From: Chamaelirium japonicum
Lineage: Eukaryota; Streptophyta; Magnoliopsida; Liliales; Melanthiaceae
Reading direction: 5' to 3'
Length of the DNA stretch: 64,000 bases
Assembly (NCBI GenBank): GCA_947650365.1
Contig: OX393550.1
Coordinates: 122,018,374-122,082,373, forward strand
Positions 33,201 through 47,447 of the stretch are shown here, piece by piece. The position numbers were made by a program, and so were the translations under genes. Positions within the stretch are counted from its first letter, which is position 1, and each line of letters begins with the position of its first letter. Below the pieces are notes generated by a model, which saw only the letters and a list, made by a program, of their open reading frames with translations, did not search any database and was not told where the DNA came from.

Positions 33201-36200
33201 GTATCCATTCTAATTCATTCGTACAATCCATTCTATTTCATTCGTATGATCCATTCTTACTCATTCGTACGATCTATTCGTATCCATTCTAATTCATTCG
33301 TACGATCTATTCTAATTCATTCGTACGATCCATTCTAATTCATTAATACGATCCAATCTAATTCATTCATACGATCCATTCTAATTCATTCATACGATCC
33401 ATTCTAATTCATTCGCACGATCCATTCTAATTCATTCGCACGATCCATTCTAATTCATTCGTACGATCCATTCTAATTCATTCGTACGATCCATTCTAAT
33501 TCATTCGCACGATCCATTCTAATTCATTCGCACGAATGTATCCATTCTATTTCATTCATATAATCCATTCTAATTCATTCGTATGATCCATTCTAATTCA
33601 TTTATACGATCTAATCTAATTCATTCATACAATCCATTCTAATTCATTCGTACGATCTATTCTTATTCATTTGCACGAATATATCCATTCTAATTCATTC
33701 GTACGATGCATTCTAATTCATTCGCACGGAATGGATCGTACGAATGAATTAGAATGGATACATTCGTGCGAATGAATTAGAATGGATCGTGCGAATAAAT
33801 TAGAATGGATCGTACGAATGAATTAGAATGGATCGTACTAATGAATTAGAATAGATTGTGCGAATGAATTAGAATGGATCGTACGAATGAATTAGAAAGG
33901 ATATATTCGTGCGAATGAATTAGAATAGATCGTATGAATGAATTTGATTGGATCGTATTAATGAATTAGAATGGATCGTGCGAATGAATTAGAATGAAAT
34001 AGAATGGAAGGAATTAGAATGGATCGTACGAATGAAATAGAATGGATCGTACGAATGAAATAGAATAGATTGTGCGAATGGATTAGAATGGAAGGAATTA
34101 GAATGGATCGTACGAAGGAATTAGAATGGAGAATGGATCGTATTAACGAATTAGAATGGATCGTGCGAATGAATTAGAATGGATCGTATGAATGAATTAG
34201 AATCGATCGTACGAATGAATTAGAATGGATCATGCGAATGAATTAGAATGGATCGTGCGAATGAATTAAAATGGATCGTACGAATGAAATAGAATGGATT
34301 GTACGAATGAGATAGAATGGATCGTACGAATGAATTAGAATGGATACATTCATGCGAATGAATTAGAATGGATCATACGAATGAATTAGAATGGATTCAT
34401 TCGTGCGAATAAATTAGAATGGATCGTATGAATGAATTAGAATGGATCGTATGAATGAATTAGAATGGATCATACGAAGGAATTAGAATGGATTGTATGA
34501 ATGAATTAGAATAGATCGTATGAATGAATTAGAATGGATCTTACTAATGAATTAGAATGGATCGTATGAATTAGAATGGATCGTACGAAGGAATTAGAAT
34601 GGATCGTATGAATGAATTAGATTGGATCGTATTAATGAATTTGAATGGTTCGTATGAATGAATTAGATTGGATCGTATGAATGAATTAGAATGGATCTTG
34701 CGAATGAATTAGAATGGATCGCATGAATGAAATAGAATGGATTGTATGAATGAATTAGAATAGATAGTGCGAATGAATTAGAATGGATCGTACGAATGAA
34801 TTAGAATGGATCATATGAATGAATTAGAATGGATCGTATGAATCAATTAGAATGGATCGTGCGAATAAATTAGAATGGATCATATGAATGAATTAGAATG
34901 GATCATATGAATGAATTAGAATGGATCATACGAATGAATTAGAATGGATCGTACGAAGGAATTAGAATGGATCATGAATTAGAATGGATCGTACGAATGA
35001 ATTAGAATGGATACATTCGTGTGAATGAATTAGAATGGATCATATGAATGAATTAGAATGGATCGTTTGAGTGAATGCGAATGGATCGTGCGAATGAATT
35101 AGAATGGATTGTACGAATGAATTAGAATGGATCGTACGAATGAATTAGAATGGATACAATCGTGCGAATCCATTCTATTTCATTCGTACGATCCATTCTA
35201 ATTCATTCGCACGATCCATTCTAATTCATTCATACGATCCATTCTAATTCATTCGTACGATCCATTCTAATTCATTCGTACGATCCATTCTAATTCATTC
35301 GCACAATCTATTCTAATTCATCCGTACGATCCATTCTAATTCATTCGCACGATCCATTCTAATTCATTCATACGATCCATTCTATTTCATTCGTACGATC
35401 CATTCTTACTCATTCGTACGATCCATTCTAATTCATTTGCACGAAGGTATCTATTCTAATTCATTCGTACTATCCATTCTAATTCCTTCGTACGATCCAT
35501 TCTAATTCCTTCGCACGATCCATTCTAATTCCTTCGTACAATCCATTCTAATTCATTCGTACGATCCATTCTAATTCATTCGTATGATCCATTCTAATTC
35601 CTTCGTATGATCCATTCTAATTCATTCGTACGGTATGATGAATTAGAATGGATCGTACGAATGAATTAGAATGGATCGTACGAATGAATTAGAATGGATT
35701 GAATTAGAATGAATCGTACGAATGAATTAGAATGAATCATACCGTACGAATGAATTAGAATGATTGTTCGAATGAATTAGAATAGATTGTGCGAATGAAT
35801 TAGAATGGATCGTACGAATGAATTAGAATGGATCGTGCGAATAAATTAGAATGGATTGTATGAATGAATTAGAATGGATCGTGCGAATGAATTAGAATGA
35901 ATCATATGAATGAAATAGAATGGATCGTATGAATTAGAATAGATTGTACGAATGAATTAGAATGGATCGTGCGTCGTACGAATGAATTAGAATAGATCAT
36001 ATTAATGAATTAGAATGGATCGTATGAATGAATTAGAATGGATCGTGCGAATGAATTAAAATGGATCGTATGAATGAAATAGAATGGATCGTATGAATTA
36101 GAATGGATCGTACGAATGAAATAAAATGGATCGTGCGAATGAATTAGAATAGATTGTGCGAATGGATTAGAATGGATCATACGATTGAGTAAGAATGGTT

Positions 36201-37240
36201 TGTACGAATGGAATAGAATAGATCGTACGAATGAATTAGAATGGATCATGCTAATGAATTAGAATTGATCGTACGAATGAATTAGAATAGATTGTGCGAA
36301 TGAATTAGAATGGATCATGCGAATGAATTAGAATGGATCGAACGAATGAATTAGAATGGATCGTACGAATGAATTAGAATGGATCGTACGAATGAATTAG
36401 AATGGATCGTGCGAATGAATTAGAATGGATCGTACGAATGAATTAGAATAGCTTGTGCGAATGAATTAGAATGGATCGTACGAATGAATTAGAATGGATA
36501 CATTCGTGCGAATCCATTCTATTTCATTCGTACGATCCATTCTAATTCATTCGCACGATCCATTCTAAGTCATTCGTACGATCCATTCTAATTAATTCGC
36601 ACAATCTATTCTAATTCATTCGCACGAATGTATCCATTCTAATTCATTCGTACGATCCATTCTAATTCATTCGCACAATCTATTCTAATTCATTCGTACG
36701 ATCCATTCTAATTCATTCGCACGATCCATTCTAATTCATTCATACGATCCATTCTAATTCATTCGTACGATCCATTCTAATTCATTCGTACGATCCATTC
36801 TAATTCATTCGCACAATCTATTATAATTCATTCGTACGATCCATTCTAATTCATTCGCACGATCCATTCTAATTCATTCATACGATCCATTCTATTTCAT
36901 TCGTACGATCCATTCTTACTCATTCGTACGATCCATTCTAATTCATTTGCACGAAGGTATCCATTCTAATTCATTCGTACTATCCATTCTAATTCCTTCG
37001 TACGATCCATTCTAATTCGATCGTACGATCCATTCTAATTCCTTCATACGATTCATTCTAATTCATTCGTACGATCCATTCTAATTCCTTCGTATGATCC
37101 ATTCTAATTCATTCGTACGGTATGATGAATTAGAATGGATTGTACGAATGACTTAGAATGGATCGTACGAATGAATTAGAATGGATTGAATTAGAATGAA
37201 TCATACGAATGAATTAGAATGAATCATACCGTACGAATGA
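30230..37240. repeat. Higher-order duplication B, copy 2 (partner 13641-20285)
   Basis: Second copy of the 13641-20285 block. It differs by a local tandem duplication of about 485 bp inside 32690-33540 and by compensating deletions, which explains the drifting offset. Its part 31205-33010 recurs again at 37124-38930, offset about 5920 bp. Confidence 0.72.
31194..31313. repeat. Inverted-repeat-bounded satellite segment (GTACGGTATGAT ends)
   Basis: GTACGGTATGAT at 31194-31205 and its complement ATCATACCGTAC at 31302-31313 bound about 96 bp of forward monomers. Equivalent structures begin at about 14603, 20161, 35628 and 37115; their right ends are sometimes altered by one or more bases. Elsewhere (2387, about 11082, 22334, 62416 and 63586) GTACGGTATGAT is followed by the same segment in reverse orientation. 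Confidence 0.75.
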
Positions 37241-38930
37241 ATTAGAATGATCGTTCGAATGAATTAGAATAGATTGTGCGAATGAATTAGAATGGATCGT
37301 ATGAATGAATTAGAATGGATCGTGCGAATAAATTAGAATGGATCGTATGAACGAATTAGAATGGATCGTGCGAATGAATTAGAATGGATCGTATGAATGA
37401 AATAGAATGGATCGTATGAATTAGAATGGATTGTACGAATGAATTAGAATGGATCGTGCGTCGTACGAACGAATTAGAATAGATCATATTAATGAATTAG
37501 AATGGATCGTATGAATGAATTAGAATGGATCGTGCGAATGAATTAAAATGGATCGTATGAATAAAATAGAATGGATCGTATGAATTAGAATGGATCGTAC
37601 GAATGAAATAGAATGGATCGTACGAATGAATTAGAATAGGTTATGCGAATGGATTAGAATGGATCATACGATTGAGTAAGAATGGATTGTACGAATGAAA
37701 TAGAATAGATCGTACGAATGAATTAGAATGGATCGTATGAATGAATTAGAATAGATCGTACGAATGAATTAAAATGGATCGTATAAATGAATTAGAATGG
37801 ATCGTATTAATGAATTTGAATGGATCGTACGAATGAATTAGAATAGATCGTACGAATGAATTAGAATGGATCGTATGAATTAATTAGAATGGATCGTGCG
37901 AATGAATTAGAATGGATCGTACGAATGAAATAGAATGGATTCGCACGAATGTATCCATTCTAATTCATTCGTACGATCCGTTCTAATTCATTCGTACAAT
38001 CCATTCTAATTCATTCGCACGATCCCTTCGCATTCACTCAAACGATCCATTCTAATTCATTCATATGATCCATTCTAATTCATTCGTACGAATGTATCCA
38101 TTCTAATTCATTCGTACGATCTATTCTAATTCATTCGCACGATCCATTCTAATTCATTAATACGATCCAATCTAATTCATTCATACGATCTATTCTAATT
38201 CATTCGCACAAGTATATCCTTTCTAATTCATTCGTACGATCCATTCTAATTCATTCGCACAATCTATTCTAATTCATTAGTACGATCCATTCTAATTCAT
38301 TCGTACGATCCATTCTAATTCATTAGCACGATCCAAATTCATTTATCCGTACGATCTATTCTATTTCATTCGTACGATCCATTCTTATCGCACGATCCAT
38401 TCTAATTCATTCGCACGATCCATTCTCCATTCTAATTCCTTCGTACGATCCATTCTAATTCCTTCGTATCCATTCTAATTCAGTCATACGATCCATTCTA
38501 ATTCATTCATACGATCCATTCTAATTCATTCGCATGAATGTATCCATTCTAATTCATTCGTACGATCCATTCTAATTCATTCGCACAATCTATTCTAATT
38601 CATTCATACGATCCATCCTAATTCATTCGCACGAATGTATCCATTCTAATTCATTCGTACAATCCATTCTATTTCATTCGTACGATCCATTCTTACTCAT
38701 TCGTACGATCCATTCGTATCCATTCTAATTCATTCGTACGATCTATTCTAATTCATTCGTACGATCCATTCTAATTCATTAATACGATTCAATCTAATTC
38801 ATTCATACGATCCATTCTAATTCATTCGCACGATCCATTCTAATTCATTCATACGATCCATTCTAATTCATTCGTACGATCCATTCTAATTCATTCGCAC
38901 GATCCATTCTAATTTATTCGCACGAATGTA
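37124..38930. repeat. Third copy of a 1.8-kb higher-order segment (also 14612 and 31205)
   Basis: Begins with the same GTACGGTATGAT junction as 14605 and 31194 and follows the same order of variants. It switches to reverse orientation at 37940, which corresponds to 15405 and 32020. The offset to the 31205 copy is 5919-5920 bp at both checkpoints, so the two are nearly indel-free relative to each other. Confidence 0.7.
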
Positions 38931-41900
38931 TCCATTCTAATTCATTCATATGATCCATTATAATTCATTCACACGATCCATTCTAATTCATTCATACAAT
39001 CCATTCTATTTCTTTTGCACGTATGTATCCATTCTAATTCATTCGTATGAATGAATTAGATTGGATCGTATTAATGAATTAGAATGGATACATTCGTGCG
39101 AATGAATTAGAATGGATCGTATTAATGAATTAGAATGGATCGTACGAATAAATTAGAATGGATCGTGCTAATGAATTAGAATGGATCGTGCGAATGAATT
39201 AGAATGGATCGTGCGAATGAATTAGAATGGATCGTACGAATGAATTAGAATGGATCGTACGAATGAATTAGAATGGATCGTTCGAATGAATTAGAATAGA
39301 TTGTGCGAATGAATTAGAATGGATCGTACGAATGAATTAGAAAGGATACATTCGTGCGAATGAATTAGAATGGATCGTATGAGTGTGAATGAATTAGAAT
39401 GGATCGTGCGAATGAATTAGAATGGACCGTATTAATGAATTAGAATGGATCATGCGAATGAATTAGAATGGATCGTACGAATGAGTAAGAATGGATCGTG
39501 CGAATGAATTAGAATGGATCATATAAATGAATTAGAATGGATCGTATGAATGAATTAGAATGGATACATTCGTGCGAATGAAATAGAATTAGAATGAATT
39601 GGAATGGATCGTATGAAGGAATTAGAATGGATTGTACGAAGGAATTAGAATGGATCGTACGAAGGAATTAGAATGGATACCTTCGTGCAAATGAATTAGA
39701 ATGGATCGTACGAATGAGTAAGAATGGATCGTATCAATGAAATAGAATGGATCGTATGAATGAATTAGAATGGATCGTGCGAATGAATTAGAATGGATCG
39801 TACGAATGAATTAGAATAGATTGTGCCAATGAATTAGAATGGATCGTACGAATGAATTAGAATGGATCGTATGAATGAATTAGAATGGATCGTATGACTG
39901 AATTAGAATGGATCGTACGAATGAATTAGAATGGATCGTATGAATGAATTAGAATGGATCGTGCGAATGAATTAGAATGGATTGTACGAATGAAATAGAA
40001 TGGATTCGCACGAATGAATCCATTCTAATTCATTCGTACGATCCATTCTAATTCATTCGTACAATCCATTCTAATTCATTCATACGATCCATTCTAATTC
40101 ATTCGTACGATCCATTCTAATTCATTCATACGATCCATTCTAATTCATTCGTACGATCCATTCTAATTCATTCGTACGATCCATTCTAATTCATTCGCAC
40201 AATCTATTCTAATTCATTCGTATGATCCATTCTAATTCATTCGCACGATCCATTCTAATTCTTTCATACGATCCATTCTATTTCATTCGTACGATCCATT
40301 CTTACTCATTCGTACGATCCATTCTGATTCATTTGCATGAAGGTATCCATTCTAATTCATTCGTACTATCCATTCTAAATCCTTCGTACGATCCATTCTA
40401 ATTCCTTCGTACGATCCATTCTAATTACTTCGTACGATCCATTCTAATTCATTCCCATGAATGTATCCATTCTAATTGATACGTACGATCCATTCTATTT
40501 CATTCGTATGATCCATTCTTACTCATTCGTACGATCCAATCTAATTCATTCATACGATCCATTCTACGATCCATTCTAATTCATTCGTACGTTCCATTCT
40601 AATTCATTAGCACGATCAATGCTAATTCATTCGTACGAATTAGATTGGATCGTATGCATGAATTAGATTGGATCGTATTAATGAATTTGAATGGATCGTA
40701 TGAATGAATTAGATTGGATCGTATGAATGAATTAGAATGGATCGTACGAATGAGTAAGAATGGATCGTACGAATGAATTAGAATGGATTGAATTAGAATG
40801 AATCGTACAAATGAATTAGAATGGATCGTACGAATGAATTAGAATGGATCGTGCACATTAATTAGAATGGATCGTACGAATGAAATAGAATGGATTGTAC
40901 GAATGAGATAGAATGGATCGTACGAATGAATGAGAATGGATACATTCATGCGAATGAATTAGAATGGATCATACGAATGAATTAGAATGGATTCATTCGT
41001 GCGAATGAATTAGAATGGATCGTACGAATGAGTAAGAATGGATCGTACGAATGAATTAGAATGGAGTGAATTAGAATGAATCGTACGAATGAATTAGAAT
41101 GGATCGTACGAATGAATTAGAATGGATACCTTCGTGCAAATGAATTAGAATGGATTGTACTAATGAGTAAGAATGGATCGTATGAATGAAATAGAATGGA
41201 TCGTATGAATGAATTAGAATGGATCATGCGAATGAATTAGAATGGATCGTACGAATGAATTAGAATAGATTGTGCGAATGAATTAGAATGGATCGTACGA
41301 ATGAATTAGAATGGATCGTACGAATGAATTAGAATGGATCGTATGAATGAATTAGAATGGATCGTGCGAATGAATTAGAATTGATCGTACGAATGAAATA
41401 GAATGGATTCGCACGAATGTATCCATTCTAATTCATTCGTACGATCCATTCTAATTCATTCGTACAATCCATTCTAATTCATTCGCATGATCCATTCGCA
41501 ATCACTCAAACGATCCATTCTAGTTCATTCATATAATCCATTCTAATTCATTCGCACGAATGTATCCTTTCTAATTCATTCGTACGATCCATTCTAATTC
41601 ATTTGTACGAATGTATCCACTCTAATTCATTCATACGATCCATTCTAATTCATTCGCACGAATGTATCCATTCCAATTCATTCGTACGATCCATTCTAAT
41701 TCATTCGCACAATCTATTCTAATTCATTCGTACGATCAATTCTAATTCATTAGCATGATCCATTCTAATTCATTCGTACGATCTATTCTATTTCATTCGT
41801 ACAATCCATTCTTACTCAATCGTATGATCCATTCTAATCCATTCGCACAATCTATTCTAATTCATTCGTAAGATCCATTCTATTTCATTCGTACGATCCA

Positions 41901-44900
41901 TTCTAATTCATACGATCCATTCTATTTCATTCATACGATCCATTTTAATTCATTCGCACGATCTATTCTAATTCATTTATACGATCCATTCTAATTCATT
42001 CGTACGATCCATTCTAATTTCTTCGTATGATCTATTCTAATTCCTTCGTACGATCCATTCTAATTCCTTCGTACGATCCATTCAAATTCATTCGCACAAA
42101 TCTATCCATTCTAATTCATTCGTACGATCCATTCTAATTCATTCGGACGATCCATTCTAATTCATTAATATGATCCAATCTAATTCATTCATACGATCTA
42201 TTCTAATTCATTCGCACGAATATATCCTTTCTAATTCATTCGTACGATCCATTCTAATTCATTCTCACAATCTATTCTAATTCATTAGTACGATCCATTC
42301 TAATTCATTCGTACGATCCATTCTAATTCATTAGCACGATCCAAATTCATTTATCCGTACGATCTATTCTATTTCATTCGCACGATCCATTCTTATCGCA
42401 CGATCCATTCTAATTCATTCGCACGATCCATTCTCCATTCTAATTCCTTCATACGATCCATTCTAATTCCTTCGTATCCATTCTAATTCACTGATACGAT
42501 CCATTCTAATTCATTCATACGATCCATTCTAATTCATTTGCATGAATGTATCCATTCTAATTCATTCGTACGATCCATTCTAATTCATTCGCACAATCTA
42601 TTCTAATTCATTCATACGATCCATCCTAATTCATTCGCACGAATGTATCCATTCTAATTTATTCGTACAATCCATTCTATTTCATTCGTACGATCCATTC
42701 TTACTCATTCGTACGATCCATTCGTATCCATTCTAATTCATTCGTACGATTTATTCTAATTCATTCGTACGATCCATTCTAATTCATTAATACGATCCAA
42801 TCTAATTCATTCATACGATCCATTCTAATTCATTCGTACGATCCATTCTAATTCATTCACACGAGCTATTCTAATTCATTCGCACGATCCATTCTAATTC
42901 ATTCATACGATCCATTCTAATTCATTCGTACGATCCATTCTAATTCATTCGCACGATCCATTCTTATTCATTCGCACGAATGTATCCATTCTAATTCATT
43001 CGTATGATCCATTCTAATTCATTCACACGATCCATTCTAATTCATTCATACAATCCATTCTATTTCTTTTGCACGAATGTATCCATTCTAATTCATTCGT
43101 ACGATCCATTCTATTTCATTCGTACGATCCATTCTAATTCATTCGTACAATCCATTCGAATTCATACGTAAGATCCATTCTAATTCATTCGTACGAATGG
43201 ATCGTACGAATGTATCCATTCTAATTCATTCGTACGATCCATTCTATTTCATTCGTATGATCCATTCTATTTCATTCATATAATCCATTCTAATTCATAC
43301 GTAAGATCCATTCTAATTCATTCGCACAATCTATTCTTACGAATGGATCGTACGAATGAATTAGAATCGATCGTGCGAATGAATTAGAATGGATCGTACG
43401 AATGAATTAGAATGGATCGTACGAATGAATTAGAATGGATCGTATGAATGAATTAGAATGGATCGTGCGAATGAATTAGAATGGATCGTACGAATGAAAT
43501 AGAATGGATTCGCACGAATGTATCCATTCTAATTCATTCGCACGATCCATTCTAATTCATTCATACGATCCATTCTATTTCATTCGTACGATCCATTCTT
43601 ACTCATTCGTACGATCCATTCTAATTCATTTGCACGAAGGTATCCATTCTAATCCATTCGCATTCACTCAAACGATCCATTCTAATTCATTCGTACGATC
43701 CATTCTAATTCCTTCGTACGATTCGTGCAAATGAATTAGAATGGATCGTACGAATGAGTAAGAATGGATCGTACGAATGAAATAGAATGGATCGTGCGAA
43801 TGAATTAGAATGGATCGTACGAATGAATTAGAATGGACACATTCGTGCGAATGAATTAGAATGGATCATACGAAGGAATTAGAATGGATCGTACGAATGA
43901 ATTAGAATGGATCGTACGAATGAATTAGAATGCATTGTACGAATGAATTAGAATGGATCGTATAAATGAATTAGAATGGATCGTACGAATGAATTAGAAT
44001 GGATCGTGCTAATGAATTAGAATGGATCGTGCGAATGAATTAGAATGGATCGTGCGAATGAATTAGAATGGATCGTACGAATGAATTAGAATGGATCGTA
44101 CGAATGAATTAGAATGGATCGTTCGAATGAATTAGAATAGATTGTGCGAATGAATTAGAATGGATCGTACGAATGAATTAGAATGGATCGTGCGAATAAA
44201 TTAGAATGGATCGTATGAATGAATTAGAATGGATCGTGCGAATGAATTAGAATATGGATCGTACGAAGGAATTAGAATGGATCGTACGAATGAATTCGAA
44301 TGTATCCTTTCTAATTCATTCGAACGATCCATTCTAATTACTTCGTACGATCCATTCTAAGTCATTCGTACGATCCTTTCTAATTCATTCGCACGATCCA
44401 TTCTAATTCATTCGTACGACATACGAATGAATTAGAATGGATTCATTCGTGCGAATGAATTAGAATGGATCGTACGAATAAGTAAGAATGGATCGTACGA
44501 ATGAATTAGAATGGATTGAGTTGATACATTCGTGCGAATGAATTAGAATGGATCGTACGAATGAATTAGATTGGATCCTATGAATGAATTATAATGGATC
44601 ATGCGAATGAATTAGAATAGATCATACGAATGAATTAGAATGGATCGTACGAATGAATTAGAATGGATACATTCGTGCAAAAGAATTAGAATGGATTGTA
44701 TGAATGAATTAGAATGGATCGTGCGAATGAATTAGAATGGAAACATTCGTGCGAATGAATTAGATTGGATCGTATGAATGAATTAGAATGGATCGTGCGA
44801 ATGAATTAGAATGGATCGTACGAATGAATTAGAATGGATCGTTTGAATGAATTAGAATGGATCGTACATTATGAATTAGAATGGGTCATACGAATGAAAT

Positions 44901-46769
44901 AGAATGGATCGTACGAAGGAATTAGAAAGGATCGTACAAACGAATTAGAATGGATCGTATGAATGAAATAGAATAGATCGTACGAATGAATTAGAATGGA
45001 TCGTATGAATGAATTAGATTGGATCGTATGAATGAATTAGAATGGATTGTACGAATGAAATAGAATAGATCGTACGAATGAATTAGAATGGATCGTGCGA
45101 ATGAATTAGAATGGGTCGTACGAATGAATTAGAATGGATCGTACGAAGGAATTAGAATGGATCGTATGAATGAATTAGAAAGGATACATTCGAATTCATT
45201 CGTACGATCCATTCTAATTCATTTGTACGATCCATTCTAATTCATTACTACGATCCATTCTAATTCATTCATACGATCCATTCTAATTCATTCGTACAAT
45301 CCATTCTAATTCATTCGCACGATCCATTCTAATTCATTCATACGATCCATTCTAATTCATTCGTACGATCTATTCTATTTCATTCGTACAATCCATTCTT
45401 ACTCAATCGTATGATCCATTCTAATCCATTCGCACAATCTATTCTAATTCATTCGTACTATCCATTCTATTTCATTCGTACGATCTATTCTATTTCATTC
45501 GTACAATCCATTCTAATTCATTCATACGATCCAATCTAATTCATTCATACGATCCATTCTAATTCATTCGTACGATCTATTCTATTTCATTCATACGATC
45601 CATTCTAATTCGTTTGTACGATCCTTTCTAATACCTTCGTACGATCCATTCTATTTCATTCGTATGACCCATTCTAATTCATAAGTACGATCCATTCTAA
45701 TTCATTCAAACGATCCATTCTAATTCATTCGTACAATCCATTCTAAATCATTCATACGATCCATTCTAATTCATTCGCACGAATGTATCCATTCTAATTC
45801 ATTCGCACGATCCATTCTAATTCATTCATACAATCCATTCTAATTCTTTTCCACGAATGTATCCATTCTAATTCATTCGTACGATCCATTCTAATTCATT
45901 CGTATGATCTATTCTAATTCATTCGCATGATCCATTATAATTCATTCATACGATCCAATCTAATTCATTCGTACGATCCATTCTGATTCATTCGCACGAA
46001 TGTATCAACTCTAATTCATTCGTACGATCCATTCTAATTCATTCATACATGTACGAATGAATTAGAATAGATACATTCGTGCGAATGAATTAGAATGGAT
46101 CGTATGAATGAATTAGATTGGATCGTATGCATGAATTAGAATGGATCGTGCGAATGAATTAGAATGGATCGTACGAATGAATTAGAATGGATCGAACGAA
46201 TGAATTAGAATGGATACATTCGTGCAAAAGAATTAGAATGGATTGTATGAATGAATTAGAATGGATCGTGCGAATGAATTAGAATGGATCGTACGAATGA
46301 ATTAGAATGGATACATTCGTGCGAATGAATTAGAATAGATCGTATAAATGAATTAGAATGGATCGTATGAATGAAATAGAATGGATCGTACGAATGAATT
46401 AGAATGGATCGTGCGAATCAATTAGAATGGATCGTACGAATGAATTAGAATGGATCGTACGAAGGAATTAGAATGGATCGTACGAATGAATTAGAAATGA
46501 TACATTCGAATTCATTCGTACGATCCATTCTAATTCCTTCGTACGATCCATATTCTAATTCATTCGCACGATCCATTCTAATTCATTCGCACGATCCATT
46601 CTAATTCATTCATACGATCCATTCTAATTCATTTACACAATCCATTCTAATTCATTCTAATTTATTCGTATGTGAGTGGATCGTGTTTTTTCGTGCTAAT
46701 GAATTAGAATGGATCGTATGAATGAATTAGAACGGATACATTCGTGCGAAAGAATTAGAATGGATCGTA

Positions 46770-46774
46770 TGAAT
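46770..46774 (+). other. Target site duplication TGAAT, left copy
   Basis: The five bases TGAAT lie directly before the TGTTGG start of the 5' LTR and are repeated directly after the 3' LTR. Five bp is the usual duplication made by gypsy integrases. TGAAT is common in the satellite, so the stronger evidence is that deleting the element plus one TGAAT restores an unbroken satellite monomer. Confidence 0.9.
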
Positions 46775-46910
46775 TGTTGGGGGTAATCAAAAACCACATA
46801 TCTTGGATAGCCCGTCCAGGAGTTGGAACCCTCGTCAGGAGCTCGCCTTCACATGGAGCGGGATGGACACCTTGTATCTGAGTACAGCTCACACCTCCAG
46901 TCCCCCACAG

Positions 46911-47447
46911 GAGCTCGCCCAAGCTCATCCAGGAGCTCGCCATACTCGCCCATATTCGATAAATGGCTTAGACAAAGAGCGCGAAGGAGCTCGCCCAAGC
47001 TCATCCAGGAGCTCGCCATACTCGCCCATATTCGATAAATGGCTTAGACAAAGAGCGCGAAGGAGATCGCCCAAGCTCGTCCAGGAGCTCGTCATGCTCG
47101 CTCAGGAGCTCGCTTAGCTCGTCCAGGAGCTCGAAACGCTCGCTCAGGAGCTCGCCTAGCTCGTCCAGGAGCTCGCCATGCTCGCTCAGGAGCTCGCCTA
47201 GCTCATCCAGGAGTTCGCCATGTTCACTCATGAGCCCGCCTAGCTGGCATAGGAGCTCGCCCAAGCTCATTTAGGAGCACGCCATGCTCACTCAGGAGCT
47301 CGCCTAGCTCGCTCAGGAGCTCGCCCAAGCTCATTTAGGAGCACGCCATGCTCACTCAGGAGCTCGCCTAGCTCGCTCAGGAGCTCGCCCAAGCTCGCCC
47401 AGGAGTTCGCCCAAGCTCGCTCAGAAGCTCGCCCAGAAGCTCGCCTA
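46911..47447 (+). repeat. 21-bp minisatellite within 5' LTR U3
   Basis: Words such as CAGGAGCTCGCCTAGCTCG recur with a period of about 21 bp and a dimer period of 42 bp. Superimposed are a 76-bp direct duplication (ATATTCGATAAATGG at 46952 and 47028) and a duplicated segment with CATTTAGGAGCACGCC. Because 21 bp is seven codons, the complementary strand reads as a Glu/Leu-rich heptad pattern (47001-47270). I regard this as a by-product of the repeat and not as a gene. Confidence 0.85.

Larger units (their letters stand above)
1..46774. repeat. 23-bp satellite array, left part, with alternating strand orientation
   Basis: The whole stretch is copies of a 23-bp monomer (canonical copy 3121-3143; core words GAATTAGAATGG and ATCGTACGAATG). 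Length variants are a 28-mer with ACATT inserted before CGTGCGAAT and a 19-mer lacking one GAAT. Calling GAATTAGAATGG forward (F) and its complement reverse (R), approximate block starts are: F1, R1450, F1720, R2044, F3070, R3768, F4246, R4902, F5571, R7005, F8640, R10714, F11884, R12655, F13233, R13956, F14612, R15405, F16940, R18564, F18979, R19490, F20172, R21896, F23122, R23892, F24473, R25058, F26118, R26806, F27200, R29612, F30011, R30546, F31205, R32020, F33728, R35170, F35637, R36511, F37124, R37940, F39047, R40009, F40638, R41410, F43341, R43511, F43722, R44298, F44420, R45191, F46053, R46509, F46690. No gene is seen in it. Chromosomal role (centromere, knob, subtelomere) cannot be told from sequence. 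Confidence 0.97.

Noticed and set aside
43504..43734. 76-residue ORF on the plus strand in a fast-flipping part of the array
   Set aside because: The same satellite translation, crossing strand switches; nothing non-satellite in it.
5124..46000. Recurring 60-79-residue ORFs in the satellite (for example at 5124, 6418, 7596, 10127, 16463, 23310, 36010), all IHSNSF/SYDPFYF-like
   Set aside because: They are the 23-bp monomer read through three frames (23-residue cycle), open only where a TAA in the third frame happens to be mutated. There is no start context, and their recurrence follows the higher-order repeats.
46673..46690. Non-canonical bases (GTGAGTGGATCGTGTTTTTTCG) just left of the element as a possible second element end
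   Set aside because: The stretch is very short, lies about 85 bp outside the clear LTR/TSD boundary, and is explained by a diverged monomer at a strand switch.
1..46774. CRISPR array or telomeric repeat
   Set aside because: There are no spacers between constant repeats, and the monomer is not a telomere motif; it is tandem satellite with internal divergence.
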